A DNA stretch of 5,770 bases from Tannerella sp. (GTDB taxonomy: Bacteria; Bacteroidota; Bacteroidia; Bacteroidales; Tannerellaceae): assembly GCA_031277235.1 (NCBI GenBank), contig JAITMT010000576.1, positions 1-5,770 on the forward strand, in the 5' to 3' direction. Every line of letters begins with the position of its first letter. Within the stretch, counting starts at the first letter, position 1. The position numbers and the translations under genes were made by a program. The notes under the pieces were generated by a model. It did not search any database, was not told the origin of the DNA, and saw only the letters and a program-made list of their open reading frames with translations. Of the stretch, positions 1 to 5,360 are shown piece after piece.

Positions 1-173
1 TAAACGGTTATTAAACGCACAATCCGCTTGTAATCGGGAAAATGCCTGTCATAACTCCATTCGTTTACGACGAACAGAATCAGCATGATGGACGCCGCCA
101 GTCCGATGGCTAATCCGGTGATGTTCACCCAGAGGAAAAAGCGGCTGCGTTTGTGAGAATTAAAAATGTTCAT
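1..173 (-). CDS. ABC transporter permease (FtsX/MacB type), N-terminal part, runs off left edge
   Basis: This is the first 57 codons of a second ABC-exporter permease, cut by the window edge. The protein starts MNIFNSHKRSRFFLWVNITG and has one transmembrane helix at about residues 12-36. It then enters the periplasmic MacB-like core with WSYDRHF (39-45) followed by PDYKRIVRL. Residues 1-45 match the complete permease encoded at 388-2718 except for one change (Ser for Asn at residue 10). From residue 46 the two proteins are only similar. The start is the ATG at 171-173, supported by the identical start and similar leader of the paralogue. It lies 17 bases downstream of the ATPase remnant, so it probably belongs to the same transcript. 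The role, inferred from the family, is the membrane subunit of a MacB/LolCDE-like exporter. Whether the rest of the gene is intact cannot be seen. Confidence 0.85.
   Translation of the reverse strand, partial: MNIFNSHKRSRFFLWVNITGLAIGLAASIMLILFVVNEWSYDRHFPDYKRIVRLITV
39..173 (-). repeat. Direct repeat copy 1: first 45 codons of permease paralogue
   Basis: Positions 39-173 match 2584-2718 at 133 of 135 bases; the two differences are at 145 and 150. The first 106 bases (39-144) are identical, including silent positions. Beyond position 39, toward the left edge, identity to the aligned bases 2546-2583 drops to about 55%. The similarity also extends weakly into both leaders (174 to about 198). 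Confidence 0.95.
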
Positions 174-190
174 ATCTGTACTATTTACGT

Positions 191-319
191 TTATTTTAGA
201 AAATATCTAATGATAGCGACAAATTCGCTGTTTTCTACTTGAATCGAGACATTGTTTAATGCCGTTGTTTCCACCTCTTCCGTGCGGAAAATTTTTGAAA
301 GATTTTCAATTTTTAACAT
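191..319 (-). pseudogene. ABC transporter ATPase remnant, N-terminal 37 or so codons only
   Basis: An ATG at 317-319 opens a 42-codon reading frame that begins MLKIENLSKIFRTEEVETTA and continues LNNVSIQVENSEFVAII. This is the standard start of a LolD/MacB-type ABC ATPase, where the next residues should be the Walker A loop (MGPSGxGKST). Instead the frame runs on as RYFLK and stops at 191-193. Walker A, Q-loop, signature and Walker B are all absent, so the product cannot bind or hydrolyse ATP. The usual Gly before EFVAI is Ser here. The break falls near position 209, where the sequence becomes AT-rich leader resembling the one before the other permease. An internal deletion joining the ATPase start to the leader of the downstream permease explains this best. 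In intact loci of this type the ATPase drives the adjacent permeases. An assembly error is the main alternative. Confidence 0.8.
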
Positions 320-387
320 GATTGTATAAATTTAATATGAATATTTTTTTTGATTGAACCTTGAACTTTAAACCTTGAACTTTGATT
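320..387. repeat. AT-rich spacer with a 14-bp tandem repeat
   Basis: This spacer separates the intact permease stop from the ATPase remnant start. It contains two adjacent 14-base units, AACCTTGAACTTTA at 357-370 and AACCTTGAACTTTG at 371-384, matching at 13 of 14 positions. No hairpin followed by a T-run was found, so there is no visible terminator between the permease and the remnant. Confidence 0.7.
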
Positions 388-2718
388 TTATTCCGTCTTC
401 AACGATTTCACCGGATTCCTCGACAACACGCTGACCGTTACCCCCGACGTCGTAATCAGGGCTATCACGCACTGTATCAGCACGGGAAGCGCAAAAACCA
501 TCCAGTCTAAACGGGTATGATTGGTGTAGTTGTTCAACATTTCGGAGACGACATAGACGGCTGCCGGAATCGCAAAAAGAGCGGCTAAGCCAATCCATTT
601 CAGCACGTCGAACGACAGCAACAGGAAAACGGAGTCTTTTCTCGCTCCGTGAATCCGGCGGATACCGATTTCCTTCGTGCGGCGAAAAGCCGAATACAGG
701 TGAATCGCCAGCAATCCGAGCATGGCGACGAAAATAGACATCGCCGAACCCATCAAAATGGTGCGGGTCAGCGTTTTGATTTCCCCGAATTTAGCCTGAT
801 AAATATCTGTGCTCCATATCGGATCCAAAACGAAGTCCGGATCGAACTTGCGCAGGATATTCAGCGTAACCTGTTGAGCTTGAACAGGATTCGCCGTCTC
901 ATTGAAACGGATATACAGCAGATATCCTCCGGTAAGTTGATTCATCAATGCGATGGGAGCAATCTCCGAAGCAGGGTCACTGTAATAAAAATCCTTGACG
1001 ACGCCAATCACTTGAACAGGCTCGCCGTTGTATGCGTATGTCTTTTCGATGGGCGATTCGCCGCCCAGCATTTTGACTGCCGCCTCGTTCAGAATCAGCA
1101 TGGGGACACTATCGGGGTCGCTTTCCTGCCAAAACCTGCCCTCAACTAATTCCAGCCCCATCAAATCCGGCATACCCATTGCCAGGCGATATTCGTTGAT
1201 TCCCTTCTGGTCGTTTTCTCCCCGGTGTGCAATCACCTGACCGCTGCCATCCATGCCCACAATATGGTCTGCGATGCTTACCGCCTTTATTTCAGGCTGT
1301 TGAAGCAATTCCTGCCGGATGGCATGATAACTTTTCCGCACCGTTTCATTCGTGCTCGCCATCAATACGTTTTCCGGGTTGTATCCCAAGGGAAGTTGTT
1401 GAAGATAAGAGGTTTGCTTGTATAAAACCAAGATGACGGACAGCAGAACAATGGATATCACCGACTGAAAAATGACGATGCCGGCAGTCAGCCGCCGTTT
1501 GGAAAAACGGATACGCCTGTTCAAAATATCCAGCGGAGAAAAACGGCTGAGGTAAATGGCGGGATAAAACGCCGACAGGACGACCGTCAGGATAAAAAGC
1601 AGAATCATGGCAACAATAAACGTCGGATTCAGCAGTTGAATCAGGTCGAGATTTTTGTTGATCAGTGCGCCGAAATAGGGCGTGCAAAGTATGGCAAGGA
1701 AAAGTCCGACGCCGAAAGCGACCAGCACCACCATCGCCACTTCCGAGAAAAACTGTCGCACGATGTCGAAAATCTGTGCGCCGTTTGCCTTTCGGATACC
1801 GATTTCCGCCATGCGCATTTCGCCGCGCGTTACAAACAGATTGATGAAATTGGTTATCGCAAGCAGCAAAATAAAGAAAGCCAGACCGGTCAATATCCAG
1901 ATGAAACGCAGATTGCCGGCAGCCCCGTAGGTTTTCGATTTCAGATGAATGTCGCTCAGCATTTCCGTCTCTCCATAAGCGTTCGGGTCGCCGACAACTT
2001 CTCCCCAGGGCTTGATGATGGGGCGATAGGCGTTTTCGATTTCCGCCCGCACAGCCGGGATATTGGCTTCCTTTTGAATCAGATAGTAGGTCAGAAATTC
2101 CAGTCCCCCGGCTTCATTTAACCATGGAATGGCTTTGGTTGAGCCTAAGATATCAAAATTGAAATGCGTGTTTTTGGGCAATTCTTCCACAACTCCGGTA
2201 ACGACCAGATTTATACCTTCCGCAATAATCTGCTGATTCATAGCCGCTTCCGGCGAGCCGAATATAATATCGGCATAGCGACGGGTCAGTACGGCGGCAT
2301 TCGGGGAAACGAGGCTTGTTTCCGGCGTTCCCTGGATGAATTTCATTTGAAAGACCTTGAAAAATTCGGGATCGGCTAACTGGGCATATACATTTTGAAA
2401 ACGTTTTTGCCCGTTAATCACTTCTATTCTACCCAAAAAACCATATACCTGGGTAGCGGCTTCGACGCCCGGAACCTTGTCGGGAAGTTCGGTGTAGGCT
2501 TTCCGCAAATTGATGGGATAGTGAATCAAATTGCCGTCCGCGTTGCGAATCGTCAACAGTCGAACGATGCGTTCGTGATTGGTAAAATGCCTGTCATAAC
2601 TCCATTCGTTTACGACGAACAGAATCAGCATGATGGACGCCGCCAGTCCGATGGCTAATCCGGTGATGTTCACCCAGAGGAAAAAGCGGTTGCGCTTGTG
2701 AGAATTAAAAATGTTCAT
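388..2718 (-). CDS. ABC transporter permease, FtsX-like with MacB periplasmic core domain
   Basis: This intact 776-residue membrane protein is the permease of a MacB/LolCDE-like ABC exporter acting in the cytoplasmic membrane. It has the two-half layout usual in Bacteroidetes. A helix (12-36) is followed by a periplasmic core (37-270, with VVTGVVEELPKNTHFNFDI at 172-190). Next come helices at about 272-297, 326-348, 365-392 and 410-433, a second periplasmic domain (434-650, with VIGVVKDFYYSDP at 570-582), and helices at about 655-676, 701-727 and 738-765. Each FtsX half carries its hallmark cytoplasmic motif: EIGIRKANGA (305-314) and EIGIRRIHGA (683-692). The C-terminus RNPVKSLKTE is typical of the group. 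The start is the ATG at 2716-2718, shared with the paralogue at 173. No consensus TAnnTTTG promoter was found directly upstream. Substrate is unknown, and no intact partner ATPase is visible in the window. Confidence 0.93.
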   Translation of the reverse strand: MNIFNSHKRNRFFLWVNITGLAIGLAASIMLILFVVNEWSYDRHFTNHERIVRLLTIRNADGNLIHYPINLRKAYTELPDKVPGVEAATQVYGFLGRIEVINGQKRFQNVYAQLADPEFFKVFQMKFIQGTPETSLVSPNAAVLTRRYADIIFGSPEAAMNQQIIAEGINLVVTGVVEELPKNTHFNFDILGSTKAIPWLNEAGGLEFLTYYLIQKEANIPAVRAEIENAYRPIIKPWGEVVGDPNAYGETEMLSDIHLKSKTYGAAGNLRFIWILTGLAFFILLLAITNFINLFVTRGEMRMAEIGIRKANGAQIFDIVRQFFSEVAMVVLVAFGVGLFLAILCTPYFGALINKNLDLIQLLNPTFIVAMILLFILTVVLSAFYPAIYLSRFSPLDILNRRIRFSKRRLTAGIVIFQSVISIVLLSVILVLYKQTSYLQQLPLGYNPENVLMASTNETVRKSYHAIRQELLQQPEIKAVSIADHIVGMDGSGQVIAHRGENDQKGINEYRLAMGMPDLMGLELVEGRFWQESDPDSVPMLILNEAAVKMLGGESPIEKTYAYNGEPVQVIGVVKDFYYSDPASEIAPIALMNQLTGGYLLYIRFNETANPVQAQQVTLNILRKFDPDFVLDPIWSTDIYQAKFGEIKTLTRTILMGSAMSIFVAMLGLLAIHLYSAFRRTKEIGIRRIHGARKDSVFLLLSFDVLKWIGLAALFAIPAAVYVVSEMLNNYTNHTRLDWMVFALPVLIQCVIALITTSGVTVSVLSRNPVKSLKTE
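2584..2718 (-). repeat. Direct repeat copy 2: first 45 codons of the intact permease
   Basis: This is the partner of the copy at 39-173, in the same orientation and 2545 bases away. The repeat covers the signal-anchor helix and the first periplasmic residues of the 776-residue permease. Two copies this alike in direct orientation are a natural target for recombination that would delete the 2.5 kb between them. Confidence 0.95.
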
Positions 2719-2781
2719 GTCTGTATTGTTTTATGTTTATTTTCAAAAATCCCTACTATAATTGTACCAAAAATGCAACTG

Positions 2782-2794
2782 TTTGATAATCAAA
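2782..2794. promoter_or_regulatory. Palindrome TTTGAT-A-ATCAAA upstream of permease
   Basis: A perfect 13-base palindrome (6-base arms, 1-base centre) lies 64-76 bases before the permease start. Its position would suit an operator or transcription-factor site. It is AT-rich and short, so chance is a real possibility. Confidence 0.25.
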
Positions 2795-2832
2795 TTATTT
2801 TATTTTTTACGCTTTGAGGAATTGTAAATTTT

Positions 2833-2852
2833 TTTTACAGTCGGTTGTAAAA
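2833..2852. promoter_or_regulatory. Dyad TTTTACA-N6-TGTAAAA upstream of permease
   Basis: Perfect 7-base arms (2833-2839 and 2846-2852) surround a 6-base centre, GTCGGT. The shape resembles a dimeric regulator site, but no family can be named. It lies about 115-134 bases before the permease start codon, beyond the 2782-2794 palindrome. Confidence 0.25.
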
Positions 2853-3031
2853 TTTTATTACACATTTCCCAAAACAAGGCTTGCAAACCAAAAAAAGTTC
2901 GAAATGGCGGAGGGAATTACAGGAGCGATAATCCATAGCCTGATTTCACAAACCGATAACCCTCGGTAGCAATAGATTATGATGTATTTATGAACCTCAC
3001 AACCTTATTATCTTGCCACAAAACCGACAAA

Positions 3032-3176
3032 ATGAGGTAATGAGGTCATGTGGGGATGACACATTTCACTGCGGCTACTGAGGTTGTTTTGTTATTGGAA
3101 TTAGGTGGAAATGAGGTGGAAATGAGGTGGAAACAGTATTCGGTATTTGAAATTAGGTGAAAATGAGGTGGAAACG
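3032..3176. repeat. Cluster of ATGAGGT / AGGTGGAAATG short repeats
   Basis: The heptamer ATGAGGT occurs five times on the plus strand (starting at 3032, 3040, 3111, 3122 and 3163). Within this, an 11-base unit AGGTGGAAATG forms three tandem copies at 3103-3135, the last ending in ACA. Two more copies lie at 3155-3176 after a 19-base gap. The two blocks share flanks: ATTAGGTG before, and AAAC(A/G)G(T/C)ATT after. The cluster lies just past the end of the sugar transferase gene. Its function is unknown. Confidence 0.75.
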
Positions 3177-3214
3177 GCATTCATCAAACGCAGGGGGATA
3201 AATGCGAGCGACAG

Positions 3215-4612
3215 TCAATACGCATTCGTTTCGCCTCGAAACATATTCAGCACGGTTACGACGACAATTTTCAAATCGAGGAAAAACGACCAGTTTTCCA
3301 GGTACCACACGTCGCGTTTCACCCTGCCTTCCATTTGTTCGAGCGTGCGCGTTTCGCCCCGGTAGCCGGTGATTTGCGCCCAGCCGGTGATGCCGGGTTT
3401 CACCAGGTGGCGAATCATGTATTTGTCAATCAGCCGCGAATACTCTTCGGTGTGTTTCAGCATGTGCGGTCGCGGTCCCACCACCGACATGTCGCCCAGC
3501 AAAACGTTGATAAACTGCGGGAACTCGTCGAGATTCGTCTTGCGGAGGAAACTGCCGATTCCGGTGGTGCGCGGGTCGTCCTTGACGGCTTGCAGGAGGT
3601 CGGCTTCCTCGTTCATCTGCATCGTGCGGAATTTATAGCATTCAAACTCAGCCCCGTACAGTCCCGTGCGTTTCTGCTTGAAAAGAATCGGACCTTTGGA
3701 GGAGATTTTTATCAATATACCCGCGATAAGGTAGAGAAACGGATAGACGAGAACCAGCACGAGAACCGAGAAGGCAATGTCGAAAGTCCGCTTCAGAAAA
3801 CGGTTGTAGGGCGATTGCAGCGGCTCCGTGCGGATGGTCAGCAGCGGCACGGAGTCCATCATGTCAAGCACCATCGTCTTTTTTATATCCCGGTAAAAAT
3901 CGGGGATGATGTAAAAACGGATCATGTTTTTCTCCGAAAAATTCATCAGTTCGGAGATTTTGTCGCTCTTGGCGCCCGGAATCGTACAATATATTTCATC
4001 CACATCATTCCGGGCGACGAAGGCTTCGATTTTGCTCAGCGGTCCCAGGTAATTGGGCAAAACCTGCTTCAATATCGTGTTGTCGTCGAAGAAACCGAGT
4101 ACGTTGAATCCGTATCCCAGGTCGTTTTTGATGACCTTGTACAACTCCATCCCGTTTTTTCCGGCACCTACGATGATGATGTTTTTGGCATTATAACCTC
4201 TTCTGCGATAGGTTTTTACCAGCAAACGAACCAGTATCCGCCACAGCGAAAAGACCAGCAGCGACGCCAGATAGTAGATGGTCAGAAATGTAGCCAGAAA
4301 GTTGCTGACGTCCAGGAACATCAGGCAAATCGCAAAGAGGAAAATATGAAAAGTTACGAGCGAAAACGATCGCTGCACGATTTTGTCAAGATACACGACC
4401 GAATAGTGTAACTGCATCGGTACGAAATAGATAGCGAAAAAATAGCAAAAGTTAAGCAGCAGTACTATTTCCCTCATTTTGGGAATTATCACTTTCGTAT
4501 AAAACGGGTCAATCTGGTGATAGATAGCGAAAAACACGAGATTCAGCATCACTAAATCCCCGATTCCAATCAACCATTGAATTACATATTCCTGTTTACT
4601 GTTGCGTACCAT
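3215..4612 (-). CDS. Polyprenyl-phosphate glycosylphosphotransferase (WcaJ-type, initiates capsule/EPS synthesis)
   Basis: This 465-residue membrane enzyme transfers a hexose-1-phosphate from a UDP-sugar to undecaprenyl phosphate, the first step of capsule or exopolysaccharide repeat-unit assembly. It has the full WcaJ-like layout. Four helices come first (about 12-32, 48-66, 82-101 and 105-127), then a Rossmann-like cytoplasmic domain with IIIVGAGKNG (145-154), a further membrane segment (about 278-302), and the catalytic domain. Catalytic-domain motifs seen are FKQKRTGLYG (311-320), CYKFRTM (325-331), LDEFPQ with the Asp-Glu pair (D362, E363), DMSVVGPRP (374-382) and PGITGWAQITGYRGET (406-421). 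Length is normal and nothing looks broken. The ATG at 4612 is the first start after an in-frame TAA two codons upstream. The sugar cannot be predicted. No glycosyltransferase, flippase or polymerase gene lies beside it in this window. Confidence 0.95.
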   Translation of the reverse strand: MVRNSKQEYVIQWLIGIGDLVMLNLVFFAIYHQIDPFYTKVIIPKMREIVLLLNFCYFFAIYFVPMQLHYSVVYLDKIVQRSFSLVTFHIFLFAICLMFLDVSNFLATFLTIYYLASLLVFSLWRILVRLLVKTYRRRGYNAKNIIIVGAGKNGMELYKVIKNDLGYGFNVLGFFDDNTILKQVLPNYLGPLSKIEAFVARNDVDEIYCTIPGAKSDKISELMNFSEKNMIRFYIIPDFYRDIKKTMVLDMMDSVPLLTIRTEPLQSPYNRFLKRTFDIAFSVLVLVLVYPFLYLIAGILIKISSKGPILFKQKRTGLYGAEFECYKFRTMQMNEEADLLQAVKDDPRTTGIGSFLRKTNLDEFPQFINVLLGDMSVVGPRPHMLKHTEEYSRLIDKYMIRHLVKPGITGWAQITGYRGETRTLEQMEGRVKRDVWYLENWSFFLDLKIVVVTVLNMFRGETNAY

Positions 4613-4628
4613 TCCTTAGAAAATCCTG

Positions 4629-4659
4629 CAAAGATAGTTAAAATTTATGAATCCGCAAC
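4629..4659 (-). promoter_or_regulatory. Bacteroidetes-type promoter for the sugar transferase
   Basis: Read on the minus strand, GTTG (4659-4656) is followed after 19 bases by TATCTTTG (4636-4629). This matches the TAnnTTTG -7 element exactly and the TTTG -33 element at three of four bases. Transcription should begin near 4622-4625, leaving a leader of only about 10-13 bases before the ATG at 4612. The leader includes AAGGA directly against the start codon. Confidence 0.5.
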
Positions 4660-4683
4660 ATTGCCCCGGAAAAATACAGGATG

Positions 4684-4697
4684 GTAGTTTCAACTAC
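4684..4697. promoter_or_regulatory. Inverted repeat GTAGTT-TC-AACTAC
   Basis: Perfect 6-base arms flank a 2-base centre. It lies about 25 bases beyond the -33 element of the sugar transferase promoter, roughly where an activator could bind. It may equally be part of the insertion-element flank or a chance match. Confidence 0.25.
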
Positions 4698-4785
4698 TGA
4701 ATGCAACTTTTGTTTCTGCAAAGACAGGAAGAAAATTTCTTTTGGTGAATAAAAGTTTAATTTTCAAGTTCGTTAGTTAAATCTA

Positions 4786-4800
4786 TGCACTTTCAGTGCA
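4786..4800 (+). repeat. Hairpin TGCACT-TTC-AGTGCA, possible left end of the IS200/IS605-like element
   Basis: A perfect 6-base stem with a 3-base loop stands 57 bases before the transposase start. IS200/IS605 elements lack terminal inverted repeats and carry subterminal hairpins recognised by TnpA, and this hairpin is where the left-end one is expected. The exact element boundary cannot be fixed without an intact copy for comparison. Confidence 0.45.
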
Positions 4801-4804
4801 AGAA

Positions 4805-4835
4805 TTTATTTTCTACAAATTTCTGATTACCTTTG
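4805..4835 (+). promoter_or_regulatory. Likely promoter of the transposase remnant
   Basis: TTTA (4805-4808), 19 bases, then TACCTTTG (4828-4835) fits the Bacteroidetes -33/-7 pattern with one mismatch. The -7 element overlaps the TTG at 4833 and abuts the ATG at 4836. Translation from those codons is therefore unlikely, which favours the ATG at 4857 preceded by AAAGGA (4844-4849). Confidence 0.4.
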
Positions 4836-4856
4836 ATGCCATTAAAGGAAAAAGTA

Positions 4857-5081
4857 ATGGTCAACCGTACAGGCAGTCATAGCATCCATAATTTGCAGGT
4901 TCATCTTGTCTGGATAACGAAATACCGTTATGCCGTATTGACTGGCGATATACAGTTGCGTTGCCGTGACATTCTGCGCCAGATTTGCAATACTCTTGAT
5001 ATTCAGATACTAAAAGGTGTAGTAAGCAAAGACCATGTTCATTTGAAGGCTGAAAGCCTTGTAATCAATAGCGCAGGATAA
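4857..5081 (+). pseudogene. tnpA: IS200/IS605-family Y1 transposase TnpA, truncated after the HUH motif
   Basis: The frame from ATG 4857 encodes SHSIHNLQVHLVWITKYR (7-24), then VLTGDIQLRCRDILRQIC (27-44), then ILKGVVSKDHVHL (51-63). This is the conserved N-terminal half of IS200-type TnpA, the single-strand transposase that cuts DNA using a His-x-His metal site and a tyrosine further on. The HUH pair is present (H60, H62). The protein then leaves the family after L63 and ends with 11 residues (KAESLVINSAG) encoded by a hairpin repeat. Family members are usually about 130-155 residues, so the C-terminal half with the catalytic tyrosine is missing and the product should be inactive. No trace of that half was seen downstream in any frame. 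The first start codons at 4833 and 4836 were rejected because they overlap or abut the promoter. Confidence 0.85.
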
Positions 5082-5198
5082 CGCCCTGTGAAAATTGTAC
5101 CGCCTCAACGGTCAGGCTGAAAGCCTGAAATCAAACGGATTACACTCCGTCAGGGTTTGGGTGGAGCAATATCGAACCGCAGGACGTTGCCTTATCCT
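5046..5198 (+). repeat. REP-like array of hairpins and inverted copies after the transposase remnant
   Basis: Two hairpins share the core GGCTGAAAGCC: AAGGCT-GAA-AGCCTT (5046-5060) and TCAGGCT-GAA-AGCCTGA (5112-5128). A third, ACGGA-N6-TCCGT, spans 5135-5150. The segment AGGATAACGCCCTG (5075-5088) returns inverted at 5179-5198, where the reverse complement reads AGGATAAGGCAACGTCCTGC. That is 13 of 14 matches apart from a 5-base insertion. Paired, inverted, hairpin-forming units next to a Y1 transposase are the hallmark of REP/BIME-like or IS200 end-derived repeats. Whether this family is repeated elsewhere in the genome cannot be seen. Confidence 0.6.
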
Positions 5199-5204
5199 TA
5201 TGCT

Positions 5205-5236
5205 AATCCTCAAATTTTCAAATCCTCAAATTTTCA
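5205..5236. repeat. 16-bp exact tandem repeat AATCCTCAAATTTTCA, two copies
   Basis: Two exact units (5205-5220 and 5221-5236) are followed by a partial third (AATTTT). A 28-base pure pyrimidine stretch (5239-5266) with two copies of TTCCCTTTC follows immediately. It is simple-sequence spacer between the insertion-element remnant and the next promoter. Confidence 0.9.
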
Positions 5237-5274
5237 AATTTTCTCTTCCCTTTCTTCCCTTTCTCCAATTTTTG

Positions 5275-5335
5275 AAAAAAAAATGAAAAAAAAGTTGAAA
5301 AAAATTTGCAGATTCAAAAACAATGTTTATCTTTG
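5275..5335 (+). promoter_or_regulatory. Strong Bacteroidetes promoter with phased A-tract upstream element
   Basis: TTTG (5305-5308), exactly 19 bases, then TATCTTTG (5328-5335) is a perfect match to the Bacteroidetes -33/-7 consensus. Directly upstream are three A-runs of 9, 8 and 7 (5275-5283, 5286-5293, 5298-5304), with centres about 10.5-11.5 bases apart. This spacing should bend the DNA and could act as an UP-like element. Transcription should start near 5341, about 20 bases before the ATG at 5361. Confidence 0.65.
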
Positions 5336-5360
5336 CGGCGTATAAGATTGGAACGAGTGT

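Larger units (their letters stand above)
2719..3214. other. Intergenic region without a convincing gene
   Basis: This 496-base gap lies between the sugar transferase stop and the permease start, both on the minus strand. Short open frames here have no start codon or no recognisable product. It contains two dyads near the permease (2782-2794 and 2833-2852) and a repeat cluster near the transferase (3032-3176). No tRNA fold, strong terminator or consensus Bacteroidetes promoter was found on either strand, so how the permease gene is transcribed is unclear. Confidence 0.7.

Noticed and set aside
1636..2121. Plus-strand open frame of 161 codons opposite the permease
   Set aside because: It is the antisense shadow of the FtsX-like permease, whose minus-strand product carries all expected motifs.
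2910..2985. Possible tRNA in the GC-richer part of the intergenic region
   Set aside because: No acceptor stem, anticodon arm or T-loop consensus could be placed on either strand.
2870..3010. Minus-strand frame with a hydrophobic end (IAPVIPSAISNFFWFASLVL) in the intergenic region
   Set aside because: It is under 50 codons, bounded by a stop upstream, and has no ATG or ribosome-binding site. The hydrophobic run is easily produced by AT-rich DNA.
3032..3176. CRISPR array
   Set aside because: Units are only 7-11 bases, mostly directly adjacent, with no spacers of uniform length and no cas genes nearby.
3125..3185. Similarity of the repeat block (GAGGTGGAAAC then GGCATT) to the ATPase remnant coding strand
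   Set aside because: The match is 17 bases with a 3-base gap and is in the opposite orientation to the operon. It does not extend in either direction, so common ancestry is not supported.
3335..4411. Plus-strand open frame of 358 codons opposite the sugar transferase
   Set aside because: It is the antisense of a clearly recognised WcaJ-type gene, and its translation shows no family features of its own.
5095..5286. Plus-strand open frames of about 60 codons across the hairpin array and simple repeats
   Set aside because: They translate hairpin and low-complexity DNA, lack ribosome-binding sites and show no remnant of the missing TnpA half.
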